Shown here: one piece after another, positions 8,630 to 17,005 of the stretch
How positions within the stretch are numbered: the stretch's first letter is position 1
How the letters are laid out: every line of letters starts with the position of its first letter
Assembly: GCF_024612015.1 (NCBI RefSeq)
Contig: NZ_CP102512.1
Span: forward strand, 3,844,001-3,908,000
Reading direction: 5' to 3'
Length of the DNA: 64,000 nt
Origin: Streptomyces sp. CA-210063
GTDB taxonomy: Bacteria; Actinomycetota; Actinomycetes; Streptomycetales; Streptomycetaceae
Notes under the pieces: generated by a model
What the model saw: the letters and a program-made list of their open reading frames with translations, nothing else
Databases searched by the model: none
What the model was told of the DNA's origin: nothing
Translations under genes and position numbers: made by a program

Positions 8630-10183
8630 TCATATCCATTCCAGCTGCCACAGCCGGAAGACACCGGTCCCGTCGGACAGATACTGCGCCCCGCCGACCT
8701 CCTCACCGCTGAGTACGTACTCCTTGCGCTGCCACAGGGGAATCAGCGGAACGTCCCGGGCCACGACCTCCTGCAGCTCCTTGAAGTCCGCCGCGGCCCG
8801 GCTGCGGTCCGCGTAGCGCCGGCTGTCCTGGATGAGCCGGTCGGCCTGCTCGCTGCCGTAGCCGTTGTCCAGGGAGCCGCCGGTGCCGACGAGGGGCCCG
8901 CCGAAGGTGTCGGGGTCGGGATAGTCGGCGACCCAGCCGACGCCGTACGCGTCCAGCTTGCCGTCGGCGTAACGCCGTTGGAAGTCGGTCCACTCATGCG
9001 CCGTGGTCGTCACATAGAACAGCCCGCTCGCCTCCATCTGCTGCTTCAGCTCGGCGGCCTCGGCGGCGGACGAGGCACGGCCCTCGGCGTAGCCGAAGGT
9101 GAAGCGCACGGGCATGCTCACCCCGGCCTCGTCGAGGAGTTCACGGGCGCGCTGCGGGTCGGGCTTGGGGTACGCGTCGAAGAACGAGGTGGTGTGGCCG
9201 GTGATGCCGGTCGGGATCAGCGAGTACAGCGGGTCGGCGGTGCCCTGGTAGACCTCGGCGACCAGCTTCTCCCGGTTGATCAGCGCGGCCAGCGCCTGTC
9301 TGACCCGGCGGTCCTGGAAGGGCGAGCCCGCCCGCACGTTGAGGACCAGGTTGCGGGTCTCGGTGCTGTCGGCCTCCGTGACCCGCTGGTCCGGGTCGCT
9401 GGGCGAGAGCCCGGCGAGCGTCTCGGGTGGCAGCGAGCGGGTGGCGACGTCGACCTGCCGCGCCGTCCACGCCCGCTGCAGCGCCGCCGAGTCCTTGTAG
9501 TAGCGGATGAGGACGGGGCTGCCGGGGTCCTGGGCGACGCCCTGGTAGCCCTCGTTGGGCGTGAGGCGGGCCTGCTGGTCCGTGTACGAGGTCAGGACGT
9601 ACGGCCCGGTGCCGTCGGCGCCGCCGTCGGTGCGCAGCCGGTTCGTCGGGTACGTCGTGCGGTCGACGATCGCCCCGGCGCCGGTGGCCACCTTGAACGG
9701 GAAGGTGGCGTCCGGCGAGGAGAGCCGGAAGGTGACGGACAGCCCGCTCGCGCTCACCGACTGAAGAGTGTCGAGCAGCGCGGCGGGGCCGACGTCCGCG
9801 TTGATGCGCTTGACCCGGTCGAACGAGTACTTCACGTCCCTCCCGGTGACCTCGCGCCCGCTGGGGAACGTCAGGCCCCGGCGCAGGGTGCAGCGGTAGA
9901 CGGTCAGCGCGTTGCCGGCGAACCCGCAGCTCCGCGCCGCGTCCGGGACGGGTGCGGCGCCGCCCGGCTCGAAGGTCAGCAGCGACTGGAACACATTGCT
10001 GAACAGGGCCCAGGAGCCGGCGTCGTACGCCCCGGCCGGGTCGAGCGAGGTCACCGTGTCGGTCGTCCCGACGGTGATCGTCCTGTTCTCGTCCCGCTGA
10101 GCCGGCATCACCTGCCAGCCGCCGACCGCGGTGACCGCCAGCACCAACAACGACGCGACTATCCGCAAGCGAACCGAACGCAC
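8630..10183 (-). CDS. Family 5 extracellular solute-binding protein (peptide/opine type)
   Basis: A 517-residue protein from GTG 10181-10183, chosen because GGGAGGGG lies 4 bases upstream and the next residues (RSVRLRIVASLLVLAVTAVG) form an N-terminal membrane segment. The SBP_bac_5 pattern follows: TITVGTTDTVTSLDPAGAYD near the N-terminus, RRGLTFPSGREVTGRDVKYSFDR in the middle, and QDRRVRQALAALINRE further on. Such proteins deliver oligopeptides or similar ligands to ABC importers. No lipobox cysteine is seen, so it may stay as a membrane-anchored or secreted form. No permease or ATPase genes are nearby, so it is an orphan binding protein. Confidence 0.88.
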   Translation of the reverse strand: MRSVRLRIVASLLVLAVTAVGGWQVMPAQRDENRTITVGTTDTVTSLDPAGAYDAGSWALFSNVFQSLLTFEPGGAAPVPDAARSCGFAGNALTVYRCTLRRGLTFPSGREVTGRDVKYSFDRVKRINADVGPAALLDTLQSVSASGLSVTFRLSSPDATFPFKVATGAGAIVDRTTYPTNRLRTDGGADGTGPYVLTSYTDQQARLTPNEGYQGVAQDPGSPVLIRYYKDSAALQRAWTARQVDVATRSLPPETLAGLSPSDPDQRVTEADSTETRNLVLNVRAGSPFQDRRVRQALAALINREKLVAEVYQGTADPLYSLIPTGITGHTTSFFDAYPKPDPQRARELLDEAGVSMPVRFTFGYAEGRASSAAEAAELKQQMEASGLFYVTTTAHEWTDFQRRYADGKLDAYGVGWVADYPDPDTFGGPLVGTGGSLDNGYGSEQADRLIQDSRRYADRSRAAADFKELQEVVARDVPLIPLWQRKEYVLSGEEVGGAQYLSDGTGVFRLWQLEWI

Positions 10184-10259
10184 GGCGCCCCTCCCAAGAC
10201 CCCCACCCGGTCCACGACGCACAGTAGTTGCGCGGTGGCGCGGATCACCTAACCACAGT

Positions 10260-10310
10260 GTTTTGTGTGGGGGGAAGAGGGATTTTGTTTAGTTAATAAA
10301 GAACTCACCG
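10260..10310. other. AT-rich island upstream of the solute-binding protein gene
   Basis: Bases 10278-10306 (GGGATTTTGTTTAGTTAATA and onward) are strikingly AT-rich for this genome. They lie 80-120 bp upstream of the 10183 start, after the end of the metallophosphoesterase. This may be promoter or upstream-element DNA, but I cannot assign -35/-10 boxes with confidence. Confidence 0.35.
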
Positions 10311-10374
10311 AGGGAGCTACTCGACGTCTCCCAGGGACTCTTGACGGACCGTCACACGAAATCCAGGCGACCTC

Positions 10375-11730
10375 TCACGCCTGCTTCGACGCCAGCTCCA
10401 CCACGGTGATGTCCGACGGCGCCCCCACCCGCACCGGCGGCCCCCACGCGCCCGCGCCCCGGCTGACGTACAGCTGGGTGTCGCCGTAGCGCTCCAGGCC
10501 CGCGAGGGTGGGGTTGGCGGCATCGGCGACGTAGGTCATCGGCCACATCTGGCCGCCATGGGTGTGGCCGGAGAGCTGGAGGTCGACGCCGTGGTCGACG
10601 GCGTCGTGGATCTGGACGGGCTGGTGGGCCATGAGCACCACGGCCCGCGAGGTGTCCCGGTCGCCGAGCGCCCTGGCGAAGTCGGGGCCCTGGCCCTCGT
10701 CCTCACCCGCGATGTCGTTCACCCCGGCGAGATCGAGATACGGCAGCTCGCGGCGGTCGTTCTCCAGCGGGGTCAGGCCCAGTCGCCGCACCTCCTCGAC
10801 CCACTGCTCGGCTCCGGAGATGTACTCGTGGTTGCCGGTGACGAAGAAGCTGCCGTGCCGCGCCTTCAGCCCGGCGAGCGGCGCCGCCGCCGGGCCGAGG
10901 TCCGCCACGTCGCCGTCGACGAGGTCCCCGACCACCGCGATCAGGTCGGGCTGCGTCGAGTTGATCGTGTCCACGACCTTCTGCGCGAAGCCCCGGCCCA
11001 GCATCGGCGAGAGGTGGATGTCGCTGACCACCGCGATCCGGAAACCGTGGGCCGCGCGCGGCAGCTTCGCCAGCGGCACGGTGACCCGCTTGAGCTTGGG
11101 GCCGCGTACGACGCCGTAGGTGCCGTAGCCGACGGTCCCGACGGCCGCGGCGGCGACGGCGCCACCGACGACGCGGGAGACGAACAGGCGGCGGGAGAAG
11201 TCGGTCGGCGCGGGCGAGGAGGGGGGTTCCGTCGCCGTGGGCGGCGCCGGCTGCCCGGGCTCGGCGGGAGCCGACTCGGTGGTCGCGGGCGGAGTGGTGG
11301 CCGGTGCGGTCGCGGACTCGGCGGCCTCCGCGGGCTGAGCGCCCGCCGGGACCGGCTCCGGTCGGGCCTCACGCACCACCGGCTCGGACCGCTCCGCAGG
11401 GACCGGGGCGCGCCGCGCCACCAGACGGCGTACGAGGGGTCGTACGAGCTCCCCCGCCAGCAGGGCCAGCAGCAGGTACAGCGAGAGGGCGAGCCACATG
11501 AAGCCCGGCCAGGTCAGCGTCTGCTGCAGCCAGAAGGGGGCGCCGCCTCGCTCGGCGGCGAAGCCGGCGACCATCAGCACCGGCCCGGCGATGAACACCG
11601 CCGTGCCCACGCGTCTGACGAGGCCCGGCCCGCGTGTCGTGTCGCGCACCAGGCGGCGCCAGGCGTACCAGTGCAGGGCCCCGAAGGCGCCCAGCACCAG
11701 CAGGACGGCAAGGACGAAGACGATGATCAT
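10375..11730 (-). CDS. Membrane-anchored metallophosphoesterase (YkuE/calcineurin-like)
   Basis: A 451-residue protein. The N-terminus holds about four membrane helices, followed by a Pro/Ala/Glu-rich linker (about residues 140-215), an RRLFVSR segment with another helix, and then the calcineurin-like domain with all metal motifs: VVSDIHLSP, VVGDLVDG, VTGNHEY, LMAHQP and LSGHTHGGQ. The active site should be outside the membrane. Relatives hydrolyse nucleotides, phospholipid head groups or cell-wall lipid phosphates. The ATG (11728-11730) overlaps the stop of the upstream membrane gene by one base, so the two are translationally coupled; a GTG one codon earlier is also possible. Confidence 0.9.
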   Translation of the reverse strand: MIIVFVLAVLLVLGAFGALHWYAWRRLVRDTTRGPGLVRRVGTAVFIAGPVLMVAGFAAERGGAPFWLQQTLTWPGFMWLALSLYLLLALLAGELVRPLVRRLVARRAPVPAERSEPVVREARPEPVPAGAQPAEAAESATAPATTPPATTESAPAEPGQPAPPTATEPPSSPAPTDFSRRLFVSRVVGGAVAAAAVGTVGYGTYGVVRGPKLKRVTVPLAKLPRAAHGFRIAVVSDIHLSPMLGRGFAQKVVDTINSTQPDLIAVVGDLVDGDVADLGPAAAPLAGLKARHGSFFVTGNHEYISGAEQWVEEVRRLGLTPLENDRRELPYLDLAGVNDIAGEDEGQGPDFARALGDRDTSRAVVLMAHQPVQIHDAVDHGVDLQLSGHTHGGQMWPMTYVADAANPTLAGLERYGDTQLYVSRGAGAWGPPVRVGAPSDITVVELASKQA

Positions 11731-11990
11731 CACGTCGTACTCCCGGTCACGCCGGTCCGGCGAAGGGCGCGCACTCCACGCAACCCGATGACTCCGATGG
11801 CCGTCCCCAGAGCAAAGGAGACGACCGCGAGCGTCAGATGCACCCAGAAGTACGCCGTCGGATCGCCCGCGTCGTCGAACGCGAGGCCGCTGCCGTCCTT
11901 CCATAGATTTTTGATGAAAGTGACCCAAATGACCCAGCTCCACACCCCGAAGGCGAGCAGGAACCAGGAAAGGGGGCGGCTGAGCTTCAT
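11730..11990 (-). CDS. Small two-helix membrane protein coupled to the metallophosphoesterase
   Basis: An 86-residue protein with helices at about residues 6-28 (LSWFLLAFGVWSWVIWVTFI) and 46-70 (AYFWVHLTLAVVSFALGTAI), separated by an acidic loop, and a basic C-terminus. Streptomycetes carry this type beside such metallophosphoesterase genes; the function is unknown. The ATG at 11988-11990 has no clear ribosome-binding site. Confidence 0.75.
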   Translation of the reverse strand: MKLSRPLSWFLLAFGVWSWVIWVTFIKNLWKDGSGLAFDDAGDPTAYFWVHLTLAVVSFALGTAIGVIGLRGVRALRRTGVTGSTT

Positions 11991-12117
11991 GCGTTCAGTA
12001 TCGCCGCCGACGGGACTGCTCTCGCGCCGGGGTGCGAGCGGGGGCGTGAGCAGGTCGGAGGGCGCCGTCGGGGGCCTTGGTGGGATTTACCGGTCGGCGC
12101 CATGTACTTTCTCGATC

Positions 12118-13410
12118 GTGTCCGCCTCCAAGAAGACCGCCAGGCGCCCCCTGCTGGTCACCTCAGCCACCCTGCTGTCCCTCTCGCTGACGTCACTGAC
12201 GACGCTGACGGCCGCCCCCGCCTTCGCGGCGAAGCCGTCACCCAGTTCGAGCGCCTCGCCGTCCGCGACTCCCCCGGCGAGCATGTCGACCGTCGGGGGC
12301 GAACTGCTGGGCGAGCCGGGCACGCAGGCCGTCCTGGGCAGCAACGCGCCCGTACTGCCCAAGGACATCAGCGCCCGTTCGTGGATCGTCGCGGACGCCC
12401 AGTCGGGCGATGTGCTGGCCGCGCACAACGCCCACTGGCGGCTGGCCCCGGCGAGCACGCTGAAGATGCTGTTCGCGGACACGCTGCTGCCGAAGTTCAA
12501 CAAGAACGAGGAACACAAGGTCGTCGCCTCCGACCTGGCGGGCGTCGGCGCGGGCTCCAGCATGGTCGGCATAAAGGAGAACGAGACGTACACCGTCCAC
12601 GACCTCTGGCTCGGTGTCTTCCTTCGCTCCGGCAACGACGCGGTCCATGTCCTGTCCGCCATGAACGACGGCGTGAAGCAGACCGTGGCGGACATGAACG
12701 CGCACGCCGAGGAGCTCCAGGCCCTCGACACACACGTGGTCAGCCCGGACGGCTACGACGCCAGGAGGCAGGTGTCGTCGGCGTACGACCTGACCCTGAT
12801 CGCCCGGTCGGGGCTGCAGAAGAAGGACTTCCGGGAGTACTGCTCCACCGTCCGCGCGAAGTTCCCGGGCGAGACCAAGAAGGGCAAGAACGGCAAGAAG
12901 AGCCGGTCGTCCTTCGAGATCCAGAACACCAACCGACTGCTCACGGGTGGCAGCGGCCTCGACTCCTACCAAGGCATCGCGGGTGTGAAGAACGGCAACA
13001 CCACGAACGCGGGCGCGACGTTCACCGGGGTCGCCGAGCGGGACGGCCGGGTGCTCCTCGTCACCGTCATGCATCCGGAGAAGGACGAGCCCAACCAGGT
13101 CTACAAGGAGACGGCGAGCCTCCTGGACTGGGGGTTCAAGGCGGCGGGCAAGGTCGATCCCGTGGGGGAGTTGGTGCCGCCCAAGGGTGCGGACACCTCC
13201 GGTGAGGAAGCGGACTCCAGTGCTCAGCCGGGAGCCACGGCCTCTGCGTCCGCCTCTGGCGGGACGGGGGGCAAGTCTGTTGCCGCGGGCGCCTCCGGCG
13301 GGTCCAGCGGGATCGGGGTCGCGCTGGGGATCATGGGTGGGGTGCTGGTGTTGCTGGCGGGTGGGGTGTTCCTGGTGAACTGGAAGTGGCCTCTGCGGCG
13401 ACGGAAGTAG
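12118..13410 (+). CDS. D-alanyl-D-alanine carboxypeptidase (S11 penicillin-binding protein)
   Basis: A 430-residue protein starting at GTG 12118. A signal peptide ends near AAPAFAA, followed by a Ser/Pro linker and a serine-transpeptidase-like domain with SxxK (PASTLKML, Ser113/Lys116), SGN (RSGNDAVHV, Ser171) and a KNG triad (GVKNGNTT) in place of KTG. The C-terminus has a Ser/Gly-rich spacer, one membrane helix and RRRK, so the enzyme is anchored at the outer face of the membrane, where it trims the fifth D-Ala from peptidoglycan stems. No Shine-Dalgarno sequence precedes the GTG; TACTTT at 12105-12110 would make the transcript leaderless. Confidence 0.92.
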   Translation: MSASKKTARRPLLVTSATLLSLSLTSLTTLTAAPAFAAKPSPSSSASPSATPPASMSTVGGELLGEPGTQAVLGSNAPVLPKDISARSWIVADAQSGDVLAAHNAHWRLAPASTLKMLFADTLLPKFNKNEEHKVVASDLAGVGAGSSMVGIKENETYTVHDLWLGVFLRSGNDAVHVLSAMNDGVKQTVADMNAHAEELQALDTHVVSPDGYDARRQVSSAYDLTLIARSGLQKKDFREYCSTVRAKFPGETKKGKNGKKSRSSFEIQNTNRLLTGGSGLDSYQGIAGVKNGNTTNAGATFTGVAERDGRVLLVTVMHPEKDEPNQVYKETASLLDWGFKAAGKVDPVGELVPPKGADTSGEEADSSAQPGATASASASGGTGGKSVAAGASGGSSGIGVALGIMGGVLVLLAGGVFLVNWKWPLRRRK

Positions 13411-13466
13411 GGCGGTCGGGGAGCGTCTGCCTGGTTGCTGCCGGATGCGGGGTGCGGGTTCCTCGT

Positions 13467-13526
13467 GGTTGATCGCGCCCGCGCGGCGGAGCCGCCTATC
13501 GATACAGCCCCGCGCCCCTTACGAGG
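13467..13526. repeat. Dispersed GC-rich intergenic repeat, copy A
   Basis: The stretch GATCGCGCCC...GCGGCGGAGCCGC...CAGCCCCGCGCCCCTTACG sits between two convergent genes. A close relative lies at 29801-29868 and the 'CCCCGCGCCCCT' core recurs at 62182-62254. It runs into the stop of the YihY gene. Confidence 0.6.
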
Positions 13527-14409
13527 CGCTGTCCTCATCCGGTGTTTCCATAGCGCTCTCCTCCTTGCCGCCCTCCGCTGTCCATGCCGCGCAGTACAGC
13601 AGGAGCTTCGCCGTGAAGTTGATCCACAACAGCAGGGCGATGGGGACTCCGAAGGCGCCGTACATGCTCTTGGAGGCGACGCCCTGCATGTAGCCGCTGA
13701 GGAGGAGCTTGAGGAGTTCGAAGCCCACGGCTCCTATGAGGGCGGCCACGACCAAGCGGCGGCGGGGTGGCTGCACGCCCGGGAGCAGGGTGAGGGCGTA
13801 GAGGAGGAGCAGGAAGCCGGCGAGGACGGCCACGGCGAACGCGGCGACGCGGAGGAGGATGCCGCCCCAGCCGTCGCGGTCGATGCCGAGTTGGTCGGCG
13901 ATCCAGCCGACGGCCCAGGAGGCCACGGTGGAGGCGGCGAGGGAGAGCACGACCGCGCCGCCGAGGCCGACGAGGACGCCCGTGTCCTTGGCCTTGGCGA
14001 GGACGGGGTTCTCGTCGGGGTCCGGCTTCTCCCAGACCGCGCGCAGACAGCCGCGCATCTCGCCGACCCAGCCGATACCAGTGAAGAGCAGCAGCGCGCC
14101 GGCGATGATCCCGACGGTGCCGGCGTTGTCGACGAGGCCGGCGATGTCCAACTGGTCGGAGATACCGGGCACCTGTTCGGCGAGCCTGTCCTCCAGGTCC
14201 TGCTGCCTGTCCTCGCTCAGGGTCGCCGCGCCGATGGCGGCGGCCACGGTCAGCAGCGGGAACAGCGCCAGGAAGCTGATGAAGGTCATCGCCGCGGCCA
14301 GCCGCGTCCACTTCACCCGCTCCAGCCGTTCGTACGACCGCCACGCGTGCGTCGTCATCAGGCGCTCGACCAGGGGACCGACCCCGGGAAGCTTTTTCAG
14401 CCAGTCCAT
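13519..14409 (-). CDS. YihY/BrkB-family inner-membrane protein
   Basis: A 296-residue protein starting at ATG 14407-14409 (MDWLKKLPGVGPLVERLM). It has six predicted helices, including FISFLALFPLLTVAAAIGAA and GVGFELLKLLLSGYMQ-type segments, and the family's conserved SMYGAFGVPIALLLWINFTA near the C-terminus. The family was once mis-called RNase BN; some members are transporters or virulence factors, but no substrate is established. It ends in an acidic tail. It is transcribed toward the carboxypeptidase gene and is divergent from the DprE1-like gene. Confidence 0.88.
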   Translation of the reverse strand: MDWLKKLPGVGPLVERLMTTHAWRSYERLERVKWTRLAAAMTFISFLALFPLLTVAAAIGAATLSEDRQQDLEDRLAEQVPGISDQLDIAGLVDNAGTVGIIAGALLLFTGIGWVGEMRGCLRAVWEKPDPDENPVLAKAKDTGVLVGLGGAVVLSLAASTVASWAVGWIADQLGIDRDGWGGILLRVAAFAVAVLAGFLLLLYALTLLPGVQPPRRRLVVAALIGAVGFELLKLLLSGYMQGVASKSMYGAFGVPIALLLWINFTAKLLLYCAAWTAEGGKEESAMETPDEDSAS

Positions 14410-14595
14410 GATCCGAACTCTGCCCCAGTTGCGACCGGCCGATGCCGACCACTCGCGCCCCGGCCCGGAGATCCCCGTCCAGGAATTACGGCCTTCTTGA
14501 ACGACATCCCATGAATCACCCGTTTCGGTGAGGCGGCAGAGCGCCCGCACCGACGCGCCCACTTCATCCCCATACGCGGCGATACGGTCGCGAGC

Positions 14596-16059
14596 ATGCC
14601 AGCCGACGCCGCCGCAGCCAACCCGGCCCCCTCACGCCTCTCCCCCGGCCGCACCACCCCCGTCACCGGCTGGGGCCGCACCGCCCCGACAGCCGCCCGG
14701 CTGATCCGCCCGCGTACGTACGAGGAGGCCGCGGCCGCCGTACAGGCGTGCGGGGCACGGGGCGGGATCGCCCGGGGGCTGGGGCGGGCGTACGGGGACG
14801 CGGCGCAGAACGCGGGCGGGGCCGTCCTCGACATGACAGGCCTCGACCGTGTCCACGCCATCGACGCGGACGGCGGCACCGTCGTCTGCGACGCGGGCGT
14901 CTCCCTGCACCGGCTGATGGAGGTCCTGCTCCCCCTCGGCTGGTTCGTGCCGGTGACCCCGGGGACCCGCCAGGTGACCGTCGGCGGTGCCATCGCGGCC
15001 GACATCCACGGCAAGAACCACCACGTCTCCGGGTCGTTCGCCCGCCACGTCCTGTCCCTCGAACTACTGACGGCGGACGGTGAGATCCGCACGGTCGTCC
15101 CCGGCACCCCGCTCTTCGACGCCACGGCCGGCGGCATGGGCCTGACCGGCGTCATCCTCACCGCGACCGTCCGGCTCCTCCCGGTCGAGACATCCTGGAT
15201 GTCCGTCGACACCGAACGCGCCCGCGACCTCGACGACCTCCTCGCCCGCCTCACGGTCACGGACCGCTACTACCGCTACTCCGTCGCCTGGATCGACCTG
15301 CTCGCGAGAGGTGCGTCGACGGGCCGCGCCGTCCTGACGCGCGGCGAACACACTCCCCTGGACGCGCTGGAGCCGTCGAAACCACCCTCCACGCGCGCGC
15401 GTGGAGGGTGGTTTTCACGCAGGGACGCACTCATGTCACGCCGGGACGCACGCACGAGTCCGTTGGAATTCCGAACTTACCGCCTCCCGGCCGCCCCCGC
15501 CTTCGTCCCGGAAGGCCTCCTCGGCCGTACGACCGTGGGCCTCTTCAACAAGCTCCGGTACCGCCGGGCACCCCACGCCCGCTCCGACGAGCTGCGGCGG
15601 ATCTCCACCTTCTTCCACCCCCGCGACGGGGTCCCGCACTGGAACCGGATCTACGGCCGCTCCGGCTTCGTGCGGTACCAGTTCGTCGTCGGGTACGGCC
15701 AGGAAGAGGCCCTGCGCCGGATCGTGGGCCGGATCTCGGCGCGCCGCTGCCCCTCCTTCCTCGCCGTCCTGAAGCGGTTCGGCGAGGGCGACCCCGGCTG
15801 GCTGTCCTTCCCGATGCCCGGCTGGACCCTCGCCCTGGACATCCCGGCGAGCCTGCCCGGCCTGGGCGCCTTCCTGGACGGGCTCGACGAGGAGGTCGCG
15901 GCGGCCGCCGGGCGCGTCTCCCTGGCGAAGGACGCCCGCCTGCGCCCCGAACTGCTGGCCGCGATGTACCCCCGACTGCCCGAATTCCGCGCGCTGCGGC
16001 GGGAGTTGGACCCCCGCGGGATCTTCGTGTCGGACCTGGCCCGCCGCCTGGGCCTGTGA
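14596..16059 (+). CDS. dprE1: DprE1-like FAD-dependent decaprenyl-phosphoribose 2'-oxidase
   Basis: A 487-residue VAO-type flavoprotein: FAD-binding segments GIARGLGRAYGDAAQNAGG and PVTPGTRQVTVGGAIAADIHGKNHH, and a C-terminal half (RIYGRSGFVRYQFVV, LKRFG, FVSDLARRLGL) aligning with mycobacterial DprE1. With DprE2 it epimerises decaprenyl-phosphoryl ribose to arabinose. The dprE2-like gene follows 94 bp downstream, supporting the call. Two oddities: an extra segment of about 24 residues after LTRGEHTPLDALEPS, encoded by a perfect 36-bp palindrome and its flank, and Ala in place of the mycobacterial active-site cysteine (GWTLALD against GWNICVD). The biological product in a streptomycete wall is not established. 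Confidence 0.85.
   Translation: MPADAAAANPAPSRLSPGRTTPVTGWGRTAPTAARLIRPRTYEEAAAAVQACGARGGIARGLGRAYGDAAQNAGGAVLDMTGLDRVHAIDADGGTVVCDAGVSLHRLMEVLLPLGWFVPVTPGTRQVTVGGAIAADIHGKNHHVSGSFARHVLSLELLTADGEIRTVVPGTPLFDATAGGMGLTGVILTATVRLLPVETSWMSVDTERARDLDDLLARLTVTDRYYRYSVAWIDLLARGASTGRAVLTRGEHTPLDALEPSKPPSTRARGGWFSRRDALMSRRDARTSPLEFRTYRLPAAPAFVPEGLLGRTTVGLFNKLRYRRAPHARSDELRRISTFFHPRDGVPHWNRIYGRSGFVRYQFVVGYGQEEALRRIVGRISARRCPSFLAVLKRFGEGDPGWLSFPMPGWTLALDIPASLPGLGAFLDGLDEEVAAAAGRVSLAKDARLRPELLAAMYPRLPEFRALRRELDPRGIFVSDLARRLGL
15379..15414. repeat. Perfect 36-bp palindrome inside the dprE1-like coding sequence
   Basis: Arms of 17 bp (AAACCACCCTCCACGCG and its complement) with a self-complementary CG centre. 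It looks like an intrinsic terminator, including flanking A and T runs, yet it is read in frame within a segment absent from mycobacterial DprE1. Confidence 0.85.
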
Positions 16060-16153
16060 GGACCCGCGCCTCGGCCTCCACAGCCCGCGGAAAACCGGCG
16101 GCAGCACGGCGGAAGCCCCTCGGAAAACCCCTGTCCCCCACCCAGGAGCTGTC

Positions 16154-16909
16154 ATGAAGGACGCCTTCGGCACCCCCCAGTCCCTGCTGATCCTCGGCGG
16201 TACGTCGGACATCGCGCTCGCCACCGCGCGCCGTCTGATCGCCCGCCGCACCCGTACGGTGTGGCTGGCGGGACGCCCGTCTCCCGCCCTGGAGAGCGCT
16301 GCCGTCCATCTGCGCGGCCTCGGCGCCGAGACCCACACCGTCTCCTTCGACGCGATCGACTCCGAGTCCCACGAGGCGATCCTCGGCAAGGTCTTCGCGG
16401 AGGGCGACATCGACATGGTCCTCCTCGCCTTCGGCGTACTCGGCGACCAGGCGAACGACGAACGCGACCCGGTGGCCGCCGCCCGCGTCGCCCAGACCAA
16501 CTACACGGGCGCCGTCTCGTCCGCCCTGGTCTGCGCGCGAGCCCTCCAGGCCCAGGGCCACGGTTCGCTCGTCGTCCTGTCCTCCGTCGCCGCCGAGCGC
16601 GCCCGCCGCTCCGACTTCATCTACGGCTCCAGCAAGGCCGGCCTCGACACGTTCACCCAGGGCCTCGGCGACGCCCTCCACGGCACCGGCGCCCACGTCA
16701 TGCTCGTACGTCCCGGCTTCGTCCGCACCAGCATGACCGCGGGCCTGCCGGCGTCCCCCCTCGCGACGACCCCGGAGGCGGTGGCGGCCGCCATCGAACT
16801 GGGGCTGCGACGACGCTCGGAGACGGTGTGGGTGCCGGGGTCGCTGCGCCTGGTGATGGCGGCACTGCGGCACGTGCCGAGGGCGGTGTTCCGCCGCCTG
16901 CCGTTGTAG
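16154..16909 (+). CDS. dprE2: DprE2-like short-chain dehydrogenase (decaprenyl-phospho-2-keto-pentose reductase)
   Basis: A 251-residue SDR: nucleotide motif LILGGTSDIALA, then VVLSSVAAERARRSDFIYGSSKAGLD, which supplies the catalytic Ser, Tyr and Lys. The GGTSDI form (rather than TGxxxGIG) and the C-terminal helix ending AVFRRLPL match the DprE2 subfamily. It reduces the keto intermediate made by the DprE1-like partner using NAD(P)H. ATG 16154 has GGAGCTGTC upstream, a moderate ribosome-binding site. The two genes are likely one operon. Confidence 0.87.
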   Translation: MKDAFGTPQSLLILGGTSDIALATARRLIARRTRTVWLAGRPSPALESAAVHLRGLGAETHTVSFDAIDSESHEAILGKVFAEGDIDMVLLAFGVLGDQANDERDPVAAARVAQTNYTGAVSSALVCARALQAQGHGSLVVLSSVAAERARRSDFIYGSSKAGLDTFTQGLGDALHGTGAHVMLVRPGFVRTSMTAGLPASPLATTPEAVAAAIELGLRRRSETVWVPGSLRLVMAALRHVPRAVFRRLPL

Positions 16910-16936
16910 GGCTGTGATCTCACGCCGGATCAGGCG

Positions 16937-16954
16937 GCGCCCCGAAAGGGGCGC
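16937..16954. terminator. Bidirectional GC-rich hairpin (GCGCCCC-GAAA-GGGGCGC)
   Basis: A seven-bp stem with a GAAA tetraloop lies midway between the convergent dprE2-like and lipoprotein genes. It belongs to the same family as the other 'CCCCGCGCCCC' intergenic elements in this window. Confidence 0.65.
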
Positions 16955-17005
16955 GGGGAACCGCGCGAGCTGCCCCACGAACCGGCAGCCGCGACACGAC
17001 CCCGA

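Noticed and set aside
10558..12117. A long open frame running through the metallophosphoesterase region into the carboxypeptidase gene
   Set aside because: The first 1.5 kb is antisense to a gene with clear metallophosphoesterase motifs; only the part from GTG 12118 has a signal peptide and protein-family content.
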